Origin: Ideonella_A sakaiensis_A
GTDB lineage: Bacteria > Pseudomonadota > Gammaproteobacteria > Burkholderiales > Burkholderiaceae_C
NCBI RefSeq assembly: GCF_048320135.1
Contig: NZ_CP182947.1
Coordinates: 868,001 to 932,000, forward strand
Direction of reading: 5' to 3'
Length of the DNA: 64,000 nucleotides
The position numbers and the translations under genes are program-made. Numbering within the stretch: the first letter of the stretch is position 1; each line of letters opens with the position of its first letter. Under the pieces are notes generated by a model that saw nothing but the letters and a program-made list of their open reading frames with translations, had not been told where the DNA came from and did not search any database. Below are positions 35,534 through 44,021 of this stretch, piece after piece.

Positions 35534-36829
35534 GTGTCATTCATTCGCAAACCCTCGCGCCGCACCGTCGGCTGGATGATCGGTGCAGCGCTGGCGGGCA
35601 TGCTGCTGGTGCTGCTGGTGTTCAACCTGTCGGGCGGCGAAAAGAAGATCGAGAAGAAGATCGAGCACCTCTATCCGGTGGCGAGCAAGCAGTTCGCGAA
35701 GGAACTCGGCGTGTTGCTCGGCCCGCCGTTCATCACCGGAAACCGGGTCGAGACACTGCTGAACGGCGACCAGATCTTTCCGTCGATGCTGGCGGCGATC
35801 CGCCAGGCCCGCTCGACCATCACGTTCGAGACCTTCATCTACTGGTCGGGCGACATCGGCAAGGAATTTGCCGAAGCGCTGATCGAGCGCAGCAGCAACG
35901 GCGTCCAGGTGCATGTGCTGCTCGACTGGATCGGCAGCTCGAAGATGGAAGATGACGTGCTCGACCGGATGAAGAAGGCCGGTATCGAGGTCAACAAGTT
36001 CCACCCGCCGCACTGGTCGCACCTGTCGCGGATGAACAACCGCACCCATCGCAAGCTGCTGGTTGTCGACGGCACGGTGGCCTTCACCGGCGGGGTCGGC
36101 ATCGCGCCCGAGTGGACCGGCAACGCACAGGACCCGGCGCACTGGCGCGATACGCATTTCAGGGTCGAAGGTCCGGTCGTCGCGCAGATGCAGGCGGTCT
36201 TTCTCGACAACTGGGTCAAGGTCACCGGCGAGGTGCTGAACGGCAAGACGTTTTTCCCGGACCTGCCGCCGGTCGGCGATTCGCCGGCGCAGATGTTCAG
36301 CAGCTCGCCGAGCGGCGGCAGCGAAAGCATGCAGCTGATGTACCTGATGGCGATCACCGCGGCGAAGCAATCGATCGACATCTCGGCAGCCTATTTCGTG
36401 CCGGACGAACTGATGAGCCAGGCGCTGGTCGACGCGATGAAACGCGGCGTCAAGCTGCGCATCGTCGTGCCCGGCGAACACATCGACAGCGACACGGTGC
36501 GCGTTGCCTCGCGCGGCAGCTGGGGGCCGCTGCTGCAAGCAGGCGCGACGATCGCCGAATACAAGCCGACGATGTACCACTGCAAGGTGATGATCGTCGA
36601 CCGGCTGCTGGTCTCGGTCGGATCGACCAATTTCGACAACCGCTCGTTCCGGCTGAACGACGAGGCGACGCTGAACATCCTCGATGCGGACTTCGCCGTC
36701 GCGCAGACCAAGGTCTTCGAGGACGACCTCGCACGTTCGGAAAACATCAGCCATGCGCAGTGGCTGGCCCGGCCGCTGTGGGAAAAGGTTGTCGAGAAGT
36801 TCACGACGCTGCTGGATTCGCAGCTCTGA
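35534..36829 (+). CDS. cardiolipin synthase / phospholipase D-like protein (ClsB type)
   Basis: The 431-residue protein has an N-terminal membrane segment (WMIGAALAGMLLVLLVF) and two HKD motifs: HRKLLVVDGTVAFTGGVG and HCKVMIVDRLLVSVGSTNFD. TFETFIYWSGDIGKEFAEAL marks the first PLD half. It probably forms cardiolipin or another phosphatidyl transfer product at the inner membrane. ClsB-like is a closer fit than ClsA, because only one N-terminal helix is present. The ORF begins with GTG-like context at MSFIRKPSRR. Confidence 0.88.
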   Translation: MSFIRKPSRRTVGWMIGAALAGMLLVLLVFNLSGGEKKIEKKIEHLYPVASKQFAKELGVLLGPPFITGNRVETLLNGDQIFPSMLAAIRQARSTITFETFIYWSGDIGKEFAEALIERSSNGVQVHVLLDWIGSSKMEDDVLDRMKKAGIEVNKFHPPHWSHLSRMNNRTHRKLLVVDGTVAFTGGVGIAPEWTGNAQDPAHWRDTHFRVEGPVVAQMQAVFLDNWVKVTGEVLNGKTFFPDLPPVGDSPAQMFSSSPSGGSESMQLMYLMAITAAKQSIDISAAYFVPDELMSQALVDAMKRGVKLRIVVPGEHIDSDTVRVASRGSWGPLLQAGATIAEYKPTMYHCKVMIVDRLLVSVGSTNFDNRSFRLNDEATLNILDADFAVAQTKVFEDDLARSENISHAQWLARPLWEKVVEKFTTLLDSQL

Positions 36830-36886
36830 CGCTGCGGCAGCCGAGCGCCGCGCCGCGGCAGCTTCGATGCCACGCGGCGGCCGCGC

Positions 36887-37816
36887 TCAGAACACCGACA
36901 AACCGGTCCGCGTCGCGAACAGTTCCAGCGCTCGCCGCCCGGCGACCGAATTGCCGGTCGCATCGAGCCCCGGTGACCAGACGCACAGGGACAGTTGGCG
37001 CGGCGCGATCGCGACGATGCCGCCGCCGACGCCGCTTTTGCATGGCAGCCCGATCAGGAAGGCAAATTCACCGGCCGCATCGTAGGTGCCGCAGGTCAGC
37101 ATCAGCGCATTGATGCGCCGCGCCTGGCGCGGCGTGACGATCGCCTCGCCACTGCCCGGCTGCACCCCTTCGTTGGCGAGGAAGCCGAATGCACGCGCCA
37201 TTTGCCGGCAGTTCATCACCAGCGCGCACTGGTGGAAATAGACGTCGAGCACCGCATCGACATCATTGCGGATGCGGCCGAAACTTTTCATGAAATTGAC
37301 CAGCGCCGCATTGCGGAAGCCGGTCTCGCGTTCCGAACGTGCAACCTCGGCATCGAACGCGACCGGCTCGCGGCACAGCCGGCTCGCCAGATCGAGCAGC
37401 GCCTGCTTCGGGTCGCCGTACGACGTGACCAGCTGATCGGCCACGCAGATTGCGCCGGCATTGATGAACGGATTGCGGGGCAAGCCCTGCTCGTGCTCGA
37501 GCTGGATCAGCGAGTTGAACGGGTCGCCGGACGGCTCGCGGCCGACGCGCTCCCACAGCGCCGAGCCGACCGCCTGCAGCGCCAGCGTCAGGCCGAGCAG
37601 TTTCGAGACGCTCTGGATCGAGAATGGCGTCGTCGCATCGCCGGCCGCGGCATCGTCGCCGCCGATGCCGGACAGTGCGATGCCGAACTGGTCGATTGGC
37701 ACGCGGGCCAGCGCAGGGATATAACGCGCAACCCGGCCTTCGCCGAGCATCGGCCGCACCTCGGCGTTGATGCCGTCGAGCACCGCTGTCGCATCGAGCG
37801 CGTTGCCGATCGTCAT
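36887..37816 (-). CDS. glsA: glutaminase (serine-dependent, GlsA/GlsB family)
   Basis: This 309-residue enzyme hydrolyses glutamine to glutamate and ammonia. The beta-lactamase-like SxxK is Ser69-Val-Ser-Lys72 (PFSIQSVSKLLGL). Further landmarks are GLPRNPFINAGAICVADQL, ETGFRNAALVNFMKSFG and CKSGVGGGIVAIAP. The start overlaps the stop of the upstream TM2 gene by ATGA, so the much longer in-frame extension into that gene is a shadow. The two genes are translationally coupled. Confidence 0.95.
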   Translation of the reverse strand: MTIGNALDATAVLDGINAEVRPMLGEGRVARYIPALARVPIDQFGIALSGIGGDDAAAGDATTPFSIQSVSKLLGLTLALQAVGSALWERVGREPSGDPFNSLIQLEHEQGLPRNPFINAGAICVADQLVTSYGDPKQALLDLASRLCREPVAFDAEVARSERETGFRNAALVNFMKSFGRIRNDVDAVLDVYFHQCALVMNCRQMARAFGFLANEGVQPGSGEAIVTPRQARRINALMLTCGTYDAAGEFAFLIGLPCKSGVGGGIVAIAPRQLSLCVWSPGLDATGNSVAGRRALELFATRTGLSVF

Positions 37817-38214
37817 GGCCGCGTCGCGTGGCGGATGCTGATCTGGTCGTTCAGCGTCCAGTAGTCGTAGAGGTAACCGATGCCGAACAGGCCGACCGTC
37901 AGCAGGTAGAGGATGCCGGTCAGCCACTTGCCCATGTACATGCGGTGCACGCCAAAGAAGCCGAGGAAGGTCAGCAGCACCCAGGCCACCGTGTAGTTGA
38001 TGGGCCCGGGATGGAAGCGCAGATCGGCCTGGCGGTCCATCGACGGGATCAGGAACAGGTCGATCAGCCAGCCGATGCCGAGCAGACCGAGCGTGAAAAA
38101 CCAGATCGTCCCGGTCACCGGCTTGCCGTAGTAGAAGCGGTGCGCGCCGAGGAAGCCGAAGATCCAGAGGATGTAGCCGACGACTTTCGAATGGGTATCG
38201 TTCTGTTGAACCAT
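37813..38214 (-). CDS. TM2 domain-containing membrane protein
   Basis: The 133-residue protein contains two TM2-like repeats. Each begins with an aromatic GxxGxHRFY/M-type motif (FGFLGAHRFYYGKPVTGTIW and FGFFGVHRMYMGKWLTGILY), followed by a helix pair with GLFGIG. The function is unknown. A GGAGCC site precedes the ATG that gives MVQQNDTHSK. It overlaps glsA by four bases. Confidence 0.9.
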   Translation of the reverse strand: MVQQNDTHSKVVGYILWIFGFLGAHRFYYGKPVTGTIWFFTLGLLGIGWLIDLFLIPSMDRQADLRFHPGPINYTVAWVLLTFLGFFGVHRMYMGKWLTGILYLLTVGLFGIGYLYDYWTLNDQISIRHATRP

Positions 38215-38432
38215 GCCTGGGCTCCAAAATGAAAGGATTGTCCATCGGATACCAGCAGCCGCGGCTTGGTTCATTGGGTGATTCCCGGCAGCGACTTCGC
38301 GCACCGCTCCATTTCCGAAAAAGCCGGGCGCACAACGCGGCGGCAGCCGTCCTCAGAGTGTTGTCGCGGGCGGCGCGGATCAAAAAATTCCTCTGCCCAC
38401 CCGTGGCGAAGTCTCGCGCAGACATGCCGAGA

Positions 38433-39392
38433 TCACGAAACCGACCTCGCTGTCGGCGTCGTCGAAGAGGCAGCTCCGGCGCCGACACGCCCTTCGAATC
38501 GGGGTTGCAGCTGCCGCAGCGCCGCGTCGGCAAATTCGACGAAGCTGCGCACCCGCGCATTGCGCCGCAGGTCGGCATGGACAACGATCCAGAGCATCGC
38601 CGATGCCTCCGGGATCACATCGCTGATCCGCACCAGCGTGGCATCGGCATCGGCGGAGAAACACGGCAGCAATCCGATGCCGAGCCCTTGCCGGACCGCC
38701 GCCTGGCGCACCAGCATCGCATCGCTGCGGAACACCGCGTGGCTGCCCGATGTGTAGCGGTCGATGAAGACCTCCATCGGCAACGCGGCCATGCCCCGGT
38801 CAGCCCTGACGATGCGATGGCGGTGCCAAGAGTCGGCGCGCTGCGGCCGCCCATGCCTTTCCAGGTAACTGCGGCTTGCATACATCGCGACGCCGACAGC
38901 ACAAATATGGCGCGGGATCACGTCGCCCTCGGTCGGCCGGCTGCCCGGCCGGATCGCGACATCGGCCTGGCGCCGGGCCAGGTCGGTGCGGCCACTGCCA
39001 ACGGTCAGTTCGAGCGTCACCTGTGGATGCCGCTGCGAAAAATCGCGCAGCAGGCCGCTCAGGATGTCGATCGCAAGATCGTCGACCGTGGCGATCCGCA
39101 CCGCGCCGCTGAGGCCGTTGTCGATGCCGCTCAGTCGACGTTGCGCCGCGACGATTTCGGCGTCGACACGCTGCAGATGCGCCAGCAATTGCCGGCCGGC
39201 AGCGGTCAGCGCATAGCCGCGCGGGCTGCGCACGAACAGCGTCGCAGCGAGGCAGCGCTCCAGCTTGGCGAGCCGGCGGTGCACGGTGGCACTGCTCGTC
39301 TCGAGCGTCTGCGCAGCGCCGGCCAGCGTACCGTCGCGCGCGGTCGCGAGAAAGAACTGCAGGTCCTGCCACGGCAATCGGCTTGCATCCAT
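38433..39392 (-). CDS. LysR-family transcriptional regulator
   Basis: The 319-residue protein has an N-terminal winged helix (LQFFLATARDGTLAGAAQTL, then TVHRRLAKLERCLAATLFVR) and a periplasmic-binding-like effector domain (SGAVRIATVDDLAIDILSGL). The helix-turn-helix departs from the usual SQPALS pattern (SSATVHRRL), as in a subgroup of LysR proteins. It is divergent from the DUF5519 gene and carries inverted repeats over its own start codon, so control of both genes is likely. Its open frame extends upstream without support. Confidence 0.9.
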   Translation of the reverse strand: MDASRLPWQDLQFFLATARDGTLAGAAQTLETSSATVHRRLAKLERCLAATLFVRSPRGYALTAAGRQLLAHLQRVDAEIVAAQRRLSGIDNGLSGAVRIATVDDLAIDILSGLLRDFSQRHPQVTLELTVGSGRTDLARRQADVAIRPGSRPTEGDVIPRHICAVGVAMYASRSYLERHGRPQRADSWHRHRIVRADRGMAALPMEVFIDRYTSGSHAVFRSDAMLVRQAAVRQGLGIGLLPCFSADADATLVRISDVIPEASAMLWIVVHADLRRNARVRSFVEFADAALRQLQPRFEGRVGAGAASSTTPTARSVS

Positions 39393-39430
39393 GCAAGGCC
39401 ATCTTGCACCGGCAGCGCTTCCCATGCAAG
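39382..39430. promoter_or_regulatory. candidate LysR operator: four TGCAAG half-sites
   Basis: CTTGCA at 39382-39387 and 39403-39408 alternates with TGCAAG at 39392-39397 and 39425-39430. The first pair forms the perfect 16-base repeat CTTGCATCCATGCAAG across the LysR start codon. Same-orientation sites are 21 and 33 bases apart, about two and three helical turns. Confidence 0.4.
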
Positions 39431-39551
39431 GTCGGATGGGCCATGCTTGGCTTGGTGCCCCCGGGCCGCCACAGACATCTTTTCCAACGCGCCCGGCATC
39501 GGGAGGGGGAGGCCATGATCCGCTGCGCCTTGTTCGAAACAGAGCGCCGAC

Positions 39552-40028
39552 ATGCTGAAACTGCCTGAACGGCGCGGCAAACGGCCGCGCACCCACATCG
39601 GGCTGCCGCACTGCCAGCTCGAGCAGAACGCGCCGCCGGCGCTGTTCGAACGGCTTGCCGAACGGCTGCTGGCGACACCGGACACCGAATTCGGCCCGAG
39701 TCTGGTGTCGGTACCCGGAGCCCGCGCGATGTTCGTGCCGGCATGCCGGCGTTGCAACACGCGGTTCGGCTTCATCCGCGGCCGTGAATATGCCCACCTG
39801 CATCCGCCCGAGGACGGCAGCATGCACCTGGTGCTGGCGCCGGATGACATGGCCGAACTGCTGCTGCGCGGCTGGGGCGAACCGCATCCGCTGGTCGGCA
39901 GCGGCCGCATCCTGCCGACCGTCGCAATGGTGTATGCACCGCGCGACGAGGTCGAACTCGAGACCATCTGCCTGATCGCCGACGCATCGTCGGCCAACGC
40001 CCGCTGGTGCCTGGATGCACCCGACTGA
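39552..40028 (+). CDS. luciferase family protein (DUF5519)
   Basis: The 158-residue protein carries the short motif YAHLHPPEDGSMHLVLAPDD followed by AELLLRGWGEPHPLVG, typical of the DUF5519 group named luciferase family protein. The biochemical role is unknown and light emission is not implied. Its two cysteines (PACRRCN) are close together. It is divergent from a LysR gene 160 bases away and is followed 24 bases later by a small membrane protein. Confidence 0.75.
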   Translation: MLKLPERRGKRPRTHIGLPHCQLEQNAPPALFERLAERLLATPDTEFGPSLVSVPGARAMFVPACRRCNTRFGFIRGREYAHLHPPEDGSMHLVLAPDDMAELLLRGWGEPHPLVGSGRILPTVAMVYAPRDEVELETICLIADASSANARWCLDAPD

Positions 40029-40052
40029 CTTTCCACTCCGGAGGAATCAACG

Positions 40053-40508
40053 ATGACCACCCTTGCCTGCGCCTACCGCCACACCCTGTTCGGCCTGATC
40101 TTCGCGATCGTCGGCATCGCGCTCGGCATTTATATGGCGTCGACGCACAACCATGTCCAGCACGTGACGCATGCCCACATCCTGCTGCTCGGCCTGGTGG
40201 TGTCGCTGCTTTATGCCAGCGTGCTGCGGCTGTGGATGGCGGACCAGCCGGCCTCTTGGCTGATCACTGCCCAGTTGCTGCTGCACCAGATCGGCACACT
40301 GGTCGTCAGTGCCGGCTTGTTTGCGCTGTACGGACAGTTGCTCGCCGAGCCGGTGCTCGGCCCTATCCTCGGCCTCGGCTCGCTGGCGGTGTTCGGCGGC
40401 ATGCTGCTGATGTTGCTCCTGTTCGTCCGCGCCGGCCGGCAGGTCGGCGCCACTGCACCGGGCGCGGCACCGCGGGCGGCCGAACTGGTCGGCCGCCGCG
40501 CCGGTTGA
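40053..40508 (+). CDS. small four-helix membrane protein
   Basis: The 151-residue protein has about four membrane segments (LFGLIFAIVGIALGIYMAS, ILLLGLVVSLLYASVL, IGTLVVSAGLFALYG, LAVFGGMLLMLLLFV) and a His-rich loop (HNHVQHVTHAH) between helices 1 and 2. That loop could bind metal or haem, which is inference. Relatives are often misnamed. A strong GGAGGAATC site precedes the ATG. It may be co-transcribed with the DUF5519 gene. Confidence 0.7.
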   Translation: MTTLACAYRHTLFGLIFAIVGIALGIYMASTHNHVQHVTHAHILLLGLVVSLLYASVLRLWMADQPASWLITAQLLLHQIGTLVVSAGLFALYGQLLAEPVLGPILGLGSLAVFGGMLLMLLLFVRAGRQVGATAPGAAPRAAELVGRRAG

Positions 40509-40624
40509 GTCTGCCGCTGGGCGTCAGCAGCCAAACCTCGGCGAGCGCATGCGTGCCGCACGGCAGCGAATGAGGCGGTGCGCCTTCCGAGGACCGGGAC
40601 GTCGCGCCTTTTGCAGCTTGAGCG

Positions 40625-41155
40625 TCAGTATTGCCGCGTGCCGATCGGCGTCAGCACATAGTCGCGCTGCGACGGCTTGTGACAGCCGATGCAGCCGGCC
40701 ACCTTGCCGGATGCCTCGACCTTGCCGGCGGCGTCGCGTTTCAGCCAGTACCAGTCGTTGTTCTGCGGGTCGAAACCGGCGACCTTGTACATCACCGTCA
40801 CCGCGGCCAGCTTGCGGTCGGGCATGTAGTTTTCCTTGACCAGGATCGATCCGACCGGCAGCGGCTTCGTATCGTTGCTCAGCGCGCGGTGGGCGGCGTC
40901 GTTGACATAAGTCGTCAGGAAAGCGCCATGCGGCTGGGTGCCGGCGTACATCCGGCTCTTGCCCGGATAAAGCTTGTAGCTCGACGCATATTTCACGCTT
41001 TCCAGGTGGTTCCACAGCGCGGTCGCATCGGCCGCTGGCATCGGCTTGGCCATGCCCATCATGTGCGGCATCTTCTGCATCTGTGTGCAGCCGGCAGCAA
41101 GCGCCGCGGCTGCAACTGCCGCCAGCAGCGTGATTCGGGTTCCGGATTTCAGCAT
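40625..41155 (-). CDS. cytochrome P460-family lipoprotein
   Basis: The 176-residue protein has a lipoprotein signal ending LAAGC (Cys23). A P460-type beta-rich domain follows (YPGKSRMYAGTQPHGAFLTTYVND, ILVKENY). A single c-type haem site sits near the C-terminus (Cys155-Ile-Gly-Cys158-His159). Families of this kind include haem c proteins that oxidise hydroxylamine or bind NO (cytochrome c'-beta). The exact activity is not deducible. It is anchored in the envelope by a lipid. Confidence 0.88.
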   Translation of the reverse strand: MLKSGTRITLLAAVAAAALAAGCTQMQKMPHMMGMAKPMPAADATALWNHLESVKYASSYKLYPGKSRMYAGTQPHGAFLTTYVNDAAHRALSNDTKPLPVGSILVKENYMPDRKLAAVTVMYKVAGFDPQNNDWYWLKRDAAGKVEASGKVAGCIGCHKPSQRDYVLTPIGTRQY

Positions 41156-41298
41156 CGAGGTCTCCTTTCATCGAGGGCAGAGGCACCGGGGGGCAAGCCG
41201 ATCGCGCAAACGGGCCGACCGGCATCCGGCGCAGCCGCGGTGAGGCAGCTTGCCTTCAACTCGGTCGTTGCAGTGCCGCTGCTTCTTACCGGCTCATC

Positions 41299-41592
41299 TC
41301 AGGTCTTCACGCCGACGACAAAGGTTTCCATCTGCGGCGAGCCGACGATGGCGTCGGCAAACTTTTCGGTCTGCTGTGCCATATAGCCGTTGTCTTCGCT
41401 GGTCTGCATGTTCTCGCGGCTGTCCCACAGCGAAATCGACACGCATTTGCCGCTCGACTCGTCGGTCAGCAGCAACATGCTGCGGCAGCCCTTTTGCTCC
41501 CGCGACGCCGGAACGACGGATTCGCGGTAGATGCGGACAACCTCGTCCATGCGGCCATCCTTGATGCGGATCGTGATCTGCCTTGCAAACAT
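41299..41592 (-). CDS. antibiotic biosynthesis monooxygenase-fold (ABM) protein
   Basis: The 97-residue protein has the ferredoxin-like ABM pattern (RQITIRIKDGRMDEVVRIYR, ISLWDSRENMQTSE). Functions of ABM proteins range from haem degradation to quinol oxidation, so none is assigned. Ribosome-site GGAGGTACGCG (reverse strand) supports the ATG. It is flanked by the P460 gene and the glycine-zipper gene on the same strand. Confidence 0.82.
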   Translation of the reverse strand: MFARQITIRIKDGRMDEVVRIYRESVVPASREQKGCRSMLLLTDESSGKCVSISLWDSRENMQTSEDNGYMAQQTEKFADAIVGSPQMETFVVGVKT

Positions 41593-41684
41593 CGCGTACC
41601 TCCGCGTCTAGTTGACGCCCGAAAGCAGGCGAAGTCAATCGCTGGCCAGATCTCGGCGGCCGGCACGGCCGCGAAGCCGGCTCG

Positions 41685-42191
41685 TCAGCGCTTTCGCCGA
41701 TGCTGTTCGTCGAGCCGGTCCCAGGCGTCGCGCGCGGCGAAGCGGGCGCGGCCCCATTCGAGGCTCGATGCACCGCGCGCCTTGTCCCAGTTGGTCGACA
41801 GCTCCGACTCGATATCGTCGAAGCGGCGCTGCGGATGACGGCGCCAGGCGTCGACGCCGATTCCGTAGGCCGGTCCATAGTCATCGAAGTTGCTGCCAGC
41901 CGCATAGTCGCGCGACGCAAAGTTGTCGCGCCACCAGGTCTGTTCGACGCTCGGATCGATCGCCTCGGCGACCTCCTTGCCGACCAATCCGCCCGCCACT
42001 GCGCCGATTGCCGCACCAACCGCCGTGCCAATCGGTCCGGCCACGGTTCCTGTGGCGGCGCCGGCAGCGGCGCCGCCGACCACGGCGCCGACGCCGGTGC
42101 CGAACGGATGCGAACCGCGCGCACCGGTGATCGGGTCGCGGTTGGCGTCGCGCCGTTGGTCGTCGCGACGCAACGTATCGTCACTGTTCAT
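41685..42191 (-). CDS. glycine-zipper protein of unknown function
   Basis: The 168-residue protein begins with an Asp/Arg-rich hydrophilic head. A long Gly/Ala zipper follows (FGTGVGAVVGGAAAGAATGT, VGAAIGAVAGGLVGKEVAE; about residues 30-80). The rest is an aromatic charged tail (WWRDNFASRDYAAG, YGIGVDAWRRHPQ). There is no signal peptide ahead of the zipper. The zipper may insert in membrane or mediate stacking. The tail motif resembles general stress-induced proteins. Confidence 0.8.
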   Translation of the reverse strand: MNSDDTLRRDDQRRDANRDPITGARGSHPFGTGVGAVVGGAAAGAATGTVAGPIGTAVGAAIGAVAGGLVGKEVAEAIDPSVEQTWWRDNFASRDYAAGSNFDDYGPAYGIGVDAWRRHPQRRFDDIESELSTNWDKARGASSLEWGRARFAARDAWDRLDEQHRRKR

Positions 42192-42409
42192 CAGGTTCTC
42201 CTTCAGCCGCGCCCAGCGGCATTTGCAAGTTCAGACTAGGCATTGGTGAACGGCGCGGCAATGCCGCAATCGCCCGAGCGGCGCGCGTCTGCGGCGCATG
42301 TGGCTGTCGGATCACGCTGACGGGGCAAGGCACCGCCGTCGATCCTGGAACCTGTCCTACAGCGACAAGCAGGAACAGGCCTTAGGCTGCGCAGCTGAAG
42401 GAGAACGCG

Positions 42410-43159
42410 ATGATCTTCCGCCAACTCGAGGAACCGGTCTCGAACACCTATACCTATCTGCTCGGCTGCCCCGATACCGGCGAGGCGCTGCTGATCGACC
42501 CGGTCATCAACTCGATCGACCGCGACTTGCAGGTGTTGCAGTCGCTCGGGCTGAAACTGGTCTATACGCTCGACACGCACATCCACGCCGACCACATCAC
42601 GTCGGCAAAGGAACTGAAGCAACGGGTCGGCAGCAAGATCGCCGCACCTGCGATCGACCGGCTGCCATGCGTCGACGTCGGCATCGTCGAGGCCACCCCA
42701 TTGCAGCTCGGCGGGCTGAAGATCGATCCGCTGCATACGCCCGGCCATACCGACGGCCATTTCGCCTACCGTTGCGCAGACCGCGTCTTCACCGGTGATG
42801 CGCTGCTGATCGACGGCTGCGGCCGCACCGACTTCCAGAACGGCGACGCCGCGACGCTGTACCGCAGCGTCGTCGACAAGCTGTTCTCGATGCCTGACGA
42901 GACGCTGGTCTTTCCGGCCCACGATTACCAGAATCGCCGTGTATCGACGATCGCGCAGGAGAAGCTGCGCAATCCGCGGCTCGGCAAGGGTCGCACGCTC
43001 GAGGAATTCCAGGCGATCATGGCGGGGCTGGACCTGCCGTATCCGAAATTCATCGACTACGCAGTGCCCGGCAACCGTGCCTGCGGCGTCTGCCCCGATG
43101 ACCTGCCGGACGCGCTGCGCGAATACTGCGAGCGGATGAGCGACAGCCCGCAGGGCTGA
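42410..43159 (+). CDS. ETHE1-like persulfide dioxygenase (MBL fold)
   Basis: In the 249-residue metallo-beta-lactamase-fold protein, the metal motif is TLDTHIHADHITSA. Other ligands are in HTPGHTDGHFAY and FTGDALLIDGCGRTDFQNGD. The GCGRTDFQ.GD stretch is characteristic of ETHE1 enzymes, which oxidise glutathione persulfide to sulfite with iron. The adjacent sulfite exporter-type gene, 23 bases downstream, supports a sulfide detoxification role. AAGGAGAACGCG precedes the ATG. Confidence 0.92.
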   Translation: MIFRQLEEPVSNTYTYLLGCPDTGEALLIDPVINSIDRDLQVLQSLGLKLVYTLDTHIHADHITSAKELKQRVGSKIAAPAIDRLPCVDVGIVEATPLQLGGLKIDPLHTPGHTDGHFAYRCADRVFTGDALLIDGCGRTDFQNGDAATLYRSVVDKLFSMPDETLVFPAHDYQNRRVSTIAQEKLRNPRLGKGRTLEEFQAIMAGLDLPYPKFIDYAVPGNRACGVCPDDLPDALREYCERMSDSPQG

Positions 43160-43182
43160 GACCAGCAGGTGGCGGTTTCGCA

Positions 43183-43986
43183 ATGATCACCAGCCTGTTG
43201 CTCGGCGTGCTGGTCGGCGCCGTGCTCGGCCTGACCGGCGCCGGCGGCGGCATTCTGGCAGTGCCGGCGCTGGTCGTCGGTCTCGGCTGGACGATGCAGC
43301 AGGCCGCGCCGGTTGCGCTGATTGCGGTTGCCGCCGGCGCGGCGGTCGGCGCGCTGGAAGGATTCCGCCACGGGCTCGTCCGCTACAAGGCCGCGATCCT
43401 GATGGCGATCACCGGCGCGGCATCGACGACGCTCGGACTGCAGGCGGCAAAGCTGATGTCTCAGCAGGTGCTGCTGCTGCTCTTCTCCGCGGTGATGCTG
43501 TTTGTCGCGGTACGGATGTTTCTGCAGGCGCGCCGCGACGAGCCCGACGACGACAGTTCGCGCTGGGTCGTTGCCCACCTCAGCGACGAGACCGGCCGGC
43601 TGATCTGGAACTGGCCGACCGCCGGGGCGCTGGCCGGCATCGGCGTTGTCACCGGCGTGATGACCGGCCTGCTCGGCGTCGGCGGCGGCTTCGTGATCGT
43701 GCCGCTGCTGCGCCGCTTCACCGACGTCGGCATGAAATGCATCGTCGCGACCTCGTTGCTGACGATCGCGCTGGTCGGCGCCGGCGGCGTCGCCAATGCG
43801 GTGCTGCAGGGCGCCGATCTGCCGCTGAAAACGACGCTGCAGTTTTCCGGCGCGATGATCGTCGGCATGCTGATCGGACGAGTGGTGTCGCAGCGGGTCT
43901 CGTCGACCGTCGTGCAAACCGGCTTTTCGGTCGTGTTGTTCCTGGTCGCGCTGGGCTTGATCGGCAAGGCGCTGATCGGCGACTGA
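43183..43986 (+). CDS. TauE/SafE family sulfite/anion exporter
   Basis: The 267-residue membrane protein has two DUF81 halves, each opening with a glycine-rich LGLTGAGGGILAVPAL or LLGVGGGFVIVPLL motif, and about eight helices. Members export sulfite, sulfoacetate or related anions. The position directly after the persulfide dioxygenase suggests removal of the sulfite it produces. Confidence 0.9.
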   Translation: MITSLLLGVLVGAVLGLTGAGGGILAVPALVVGLGWTMQQAAPVALIAVAAGAAVGALEGFRHGLVRYKAAILMAITGAASTTLGLQAAKLMSQQVLLLLFSAVMLFVAVRMFLQARRDEPDDDSSRWVVAHLSDETGRLIWNWPTAGALAGIGVVTGVMTGLLGVGGGFVIVPLLRRFTDVGMKCIVATSLLTIALVGAGGVANAVLQGADLPLKTTLQFSGAMIVGMLIGRVVSQRVSSTVVQTGFSVVLFLVALGLIGKALIGD

Positions 43987-44021
43987 GCGGGCCGCCTGCG
44001 CCCTGCTTGACAGCCGCGGTT

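Noticed and set aside
36887..38584. 565-residue frame joining glsA with sequence upstream
   Set aside because: It runs through the TM2 gene in another frame. The ATGA overlap and complete family length mark the true glsA start at 37816.
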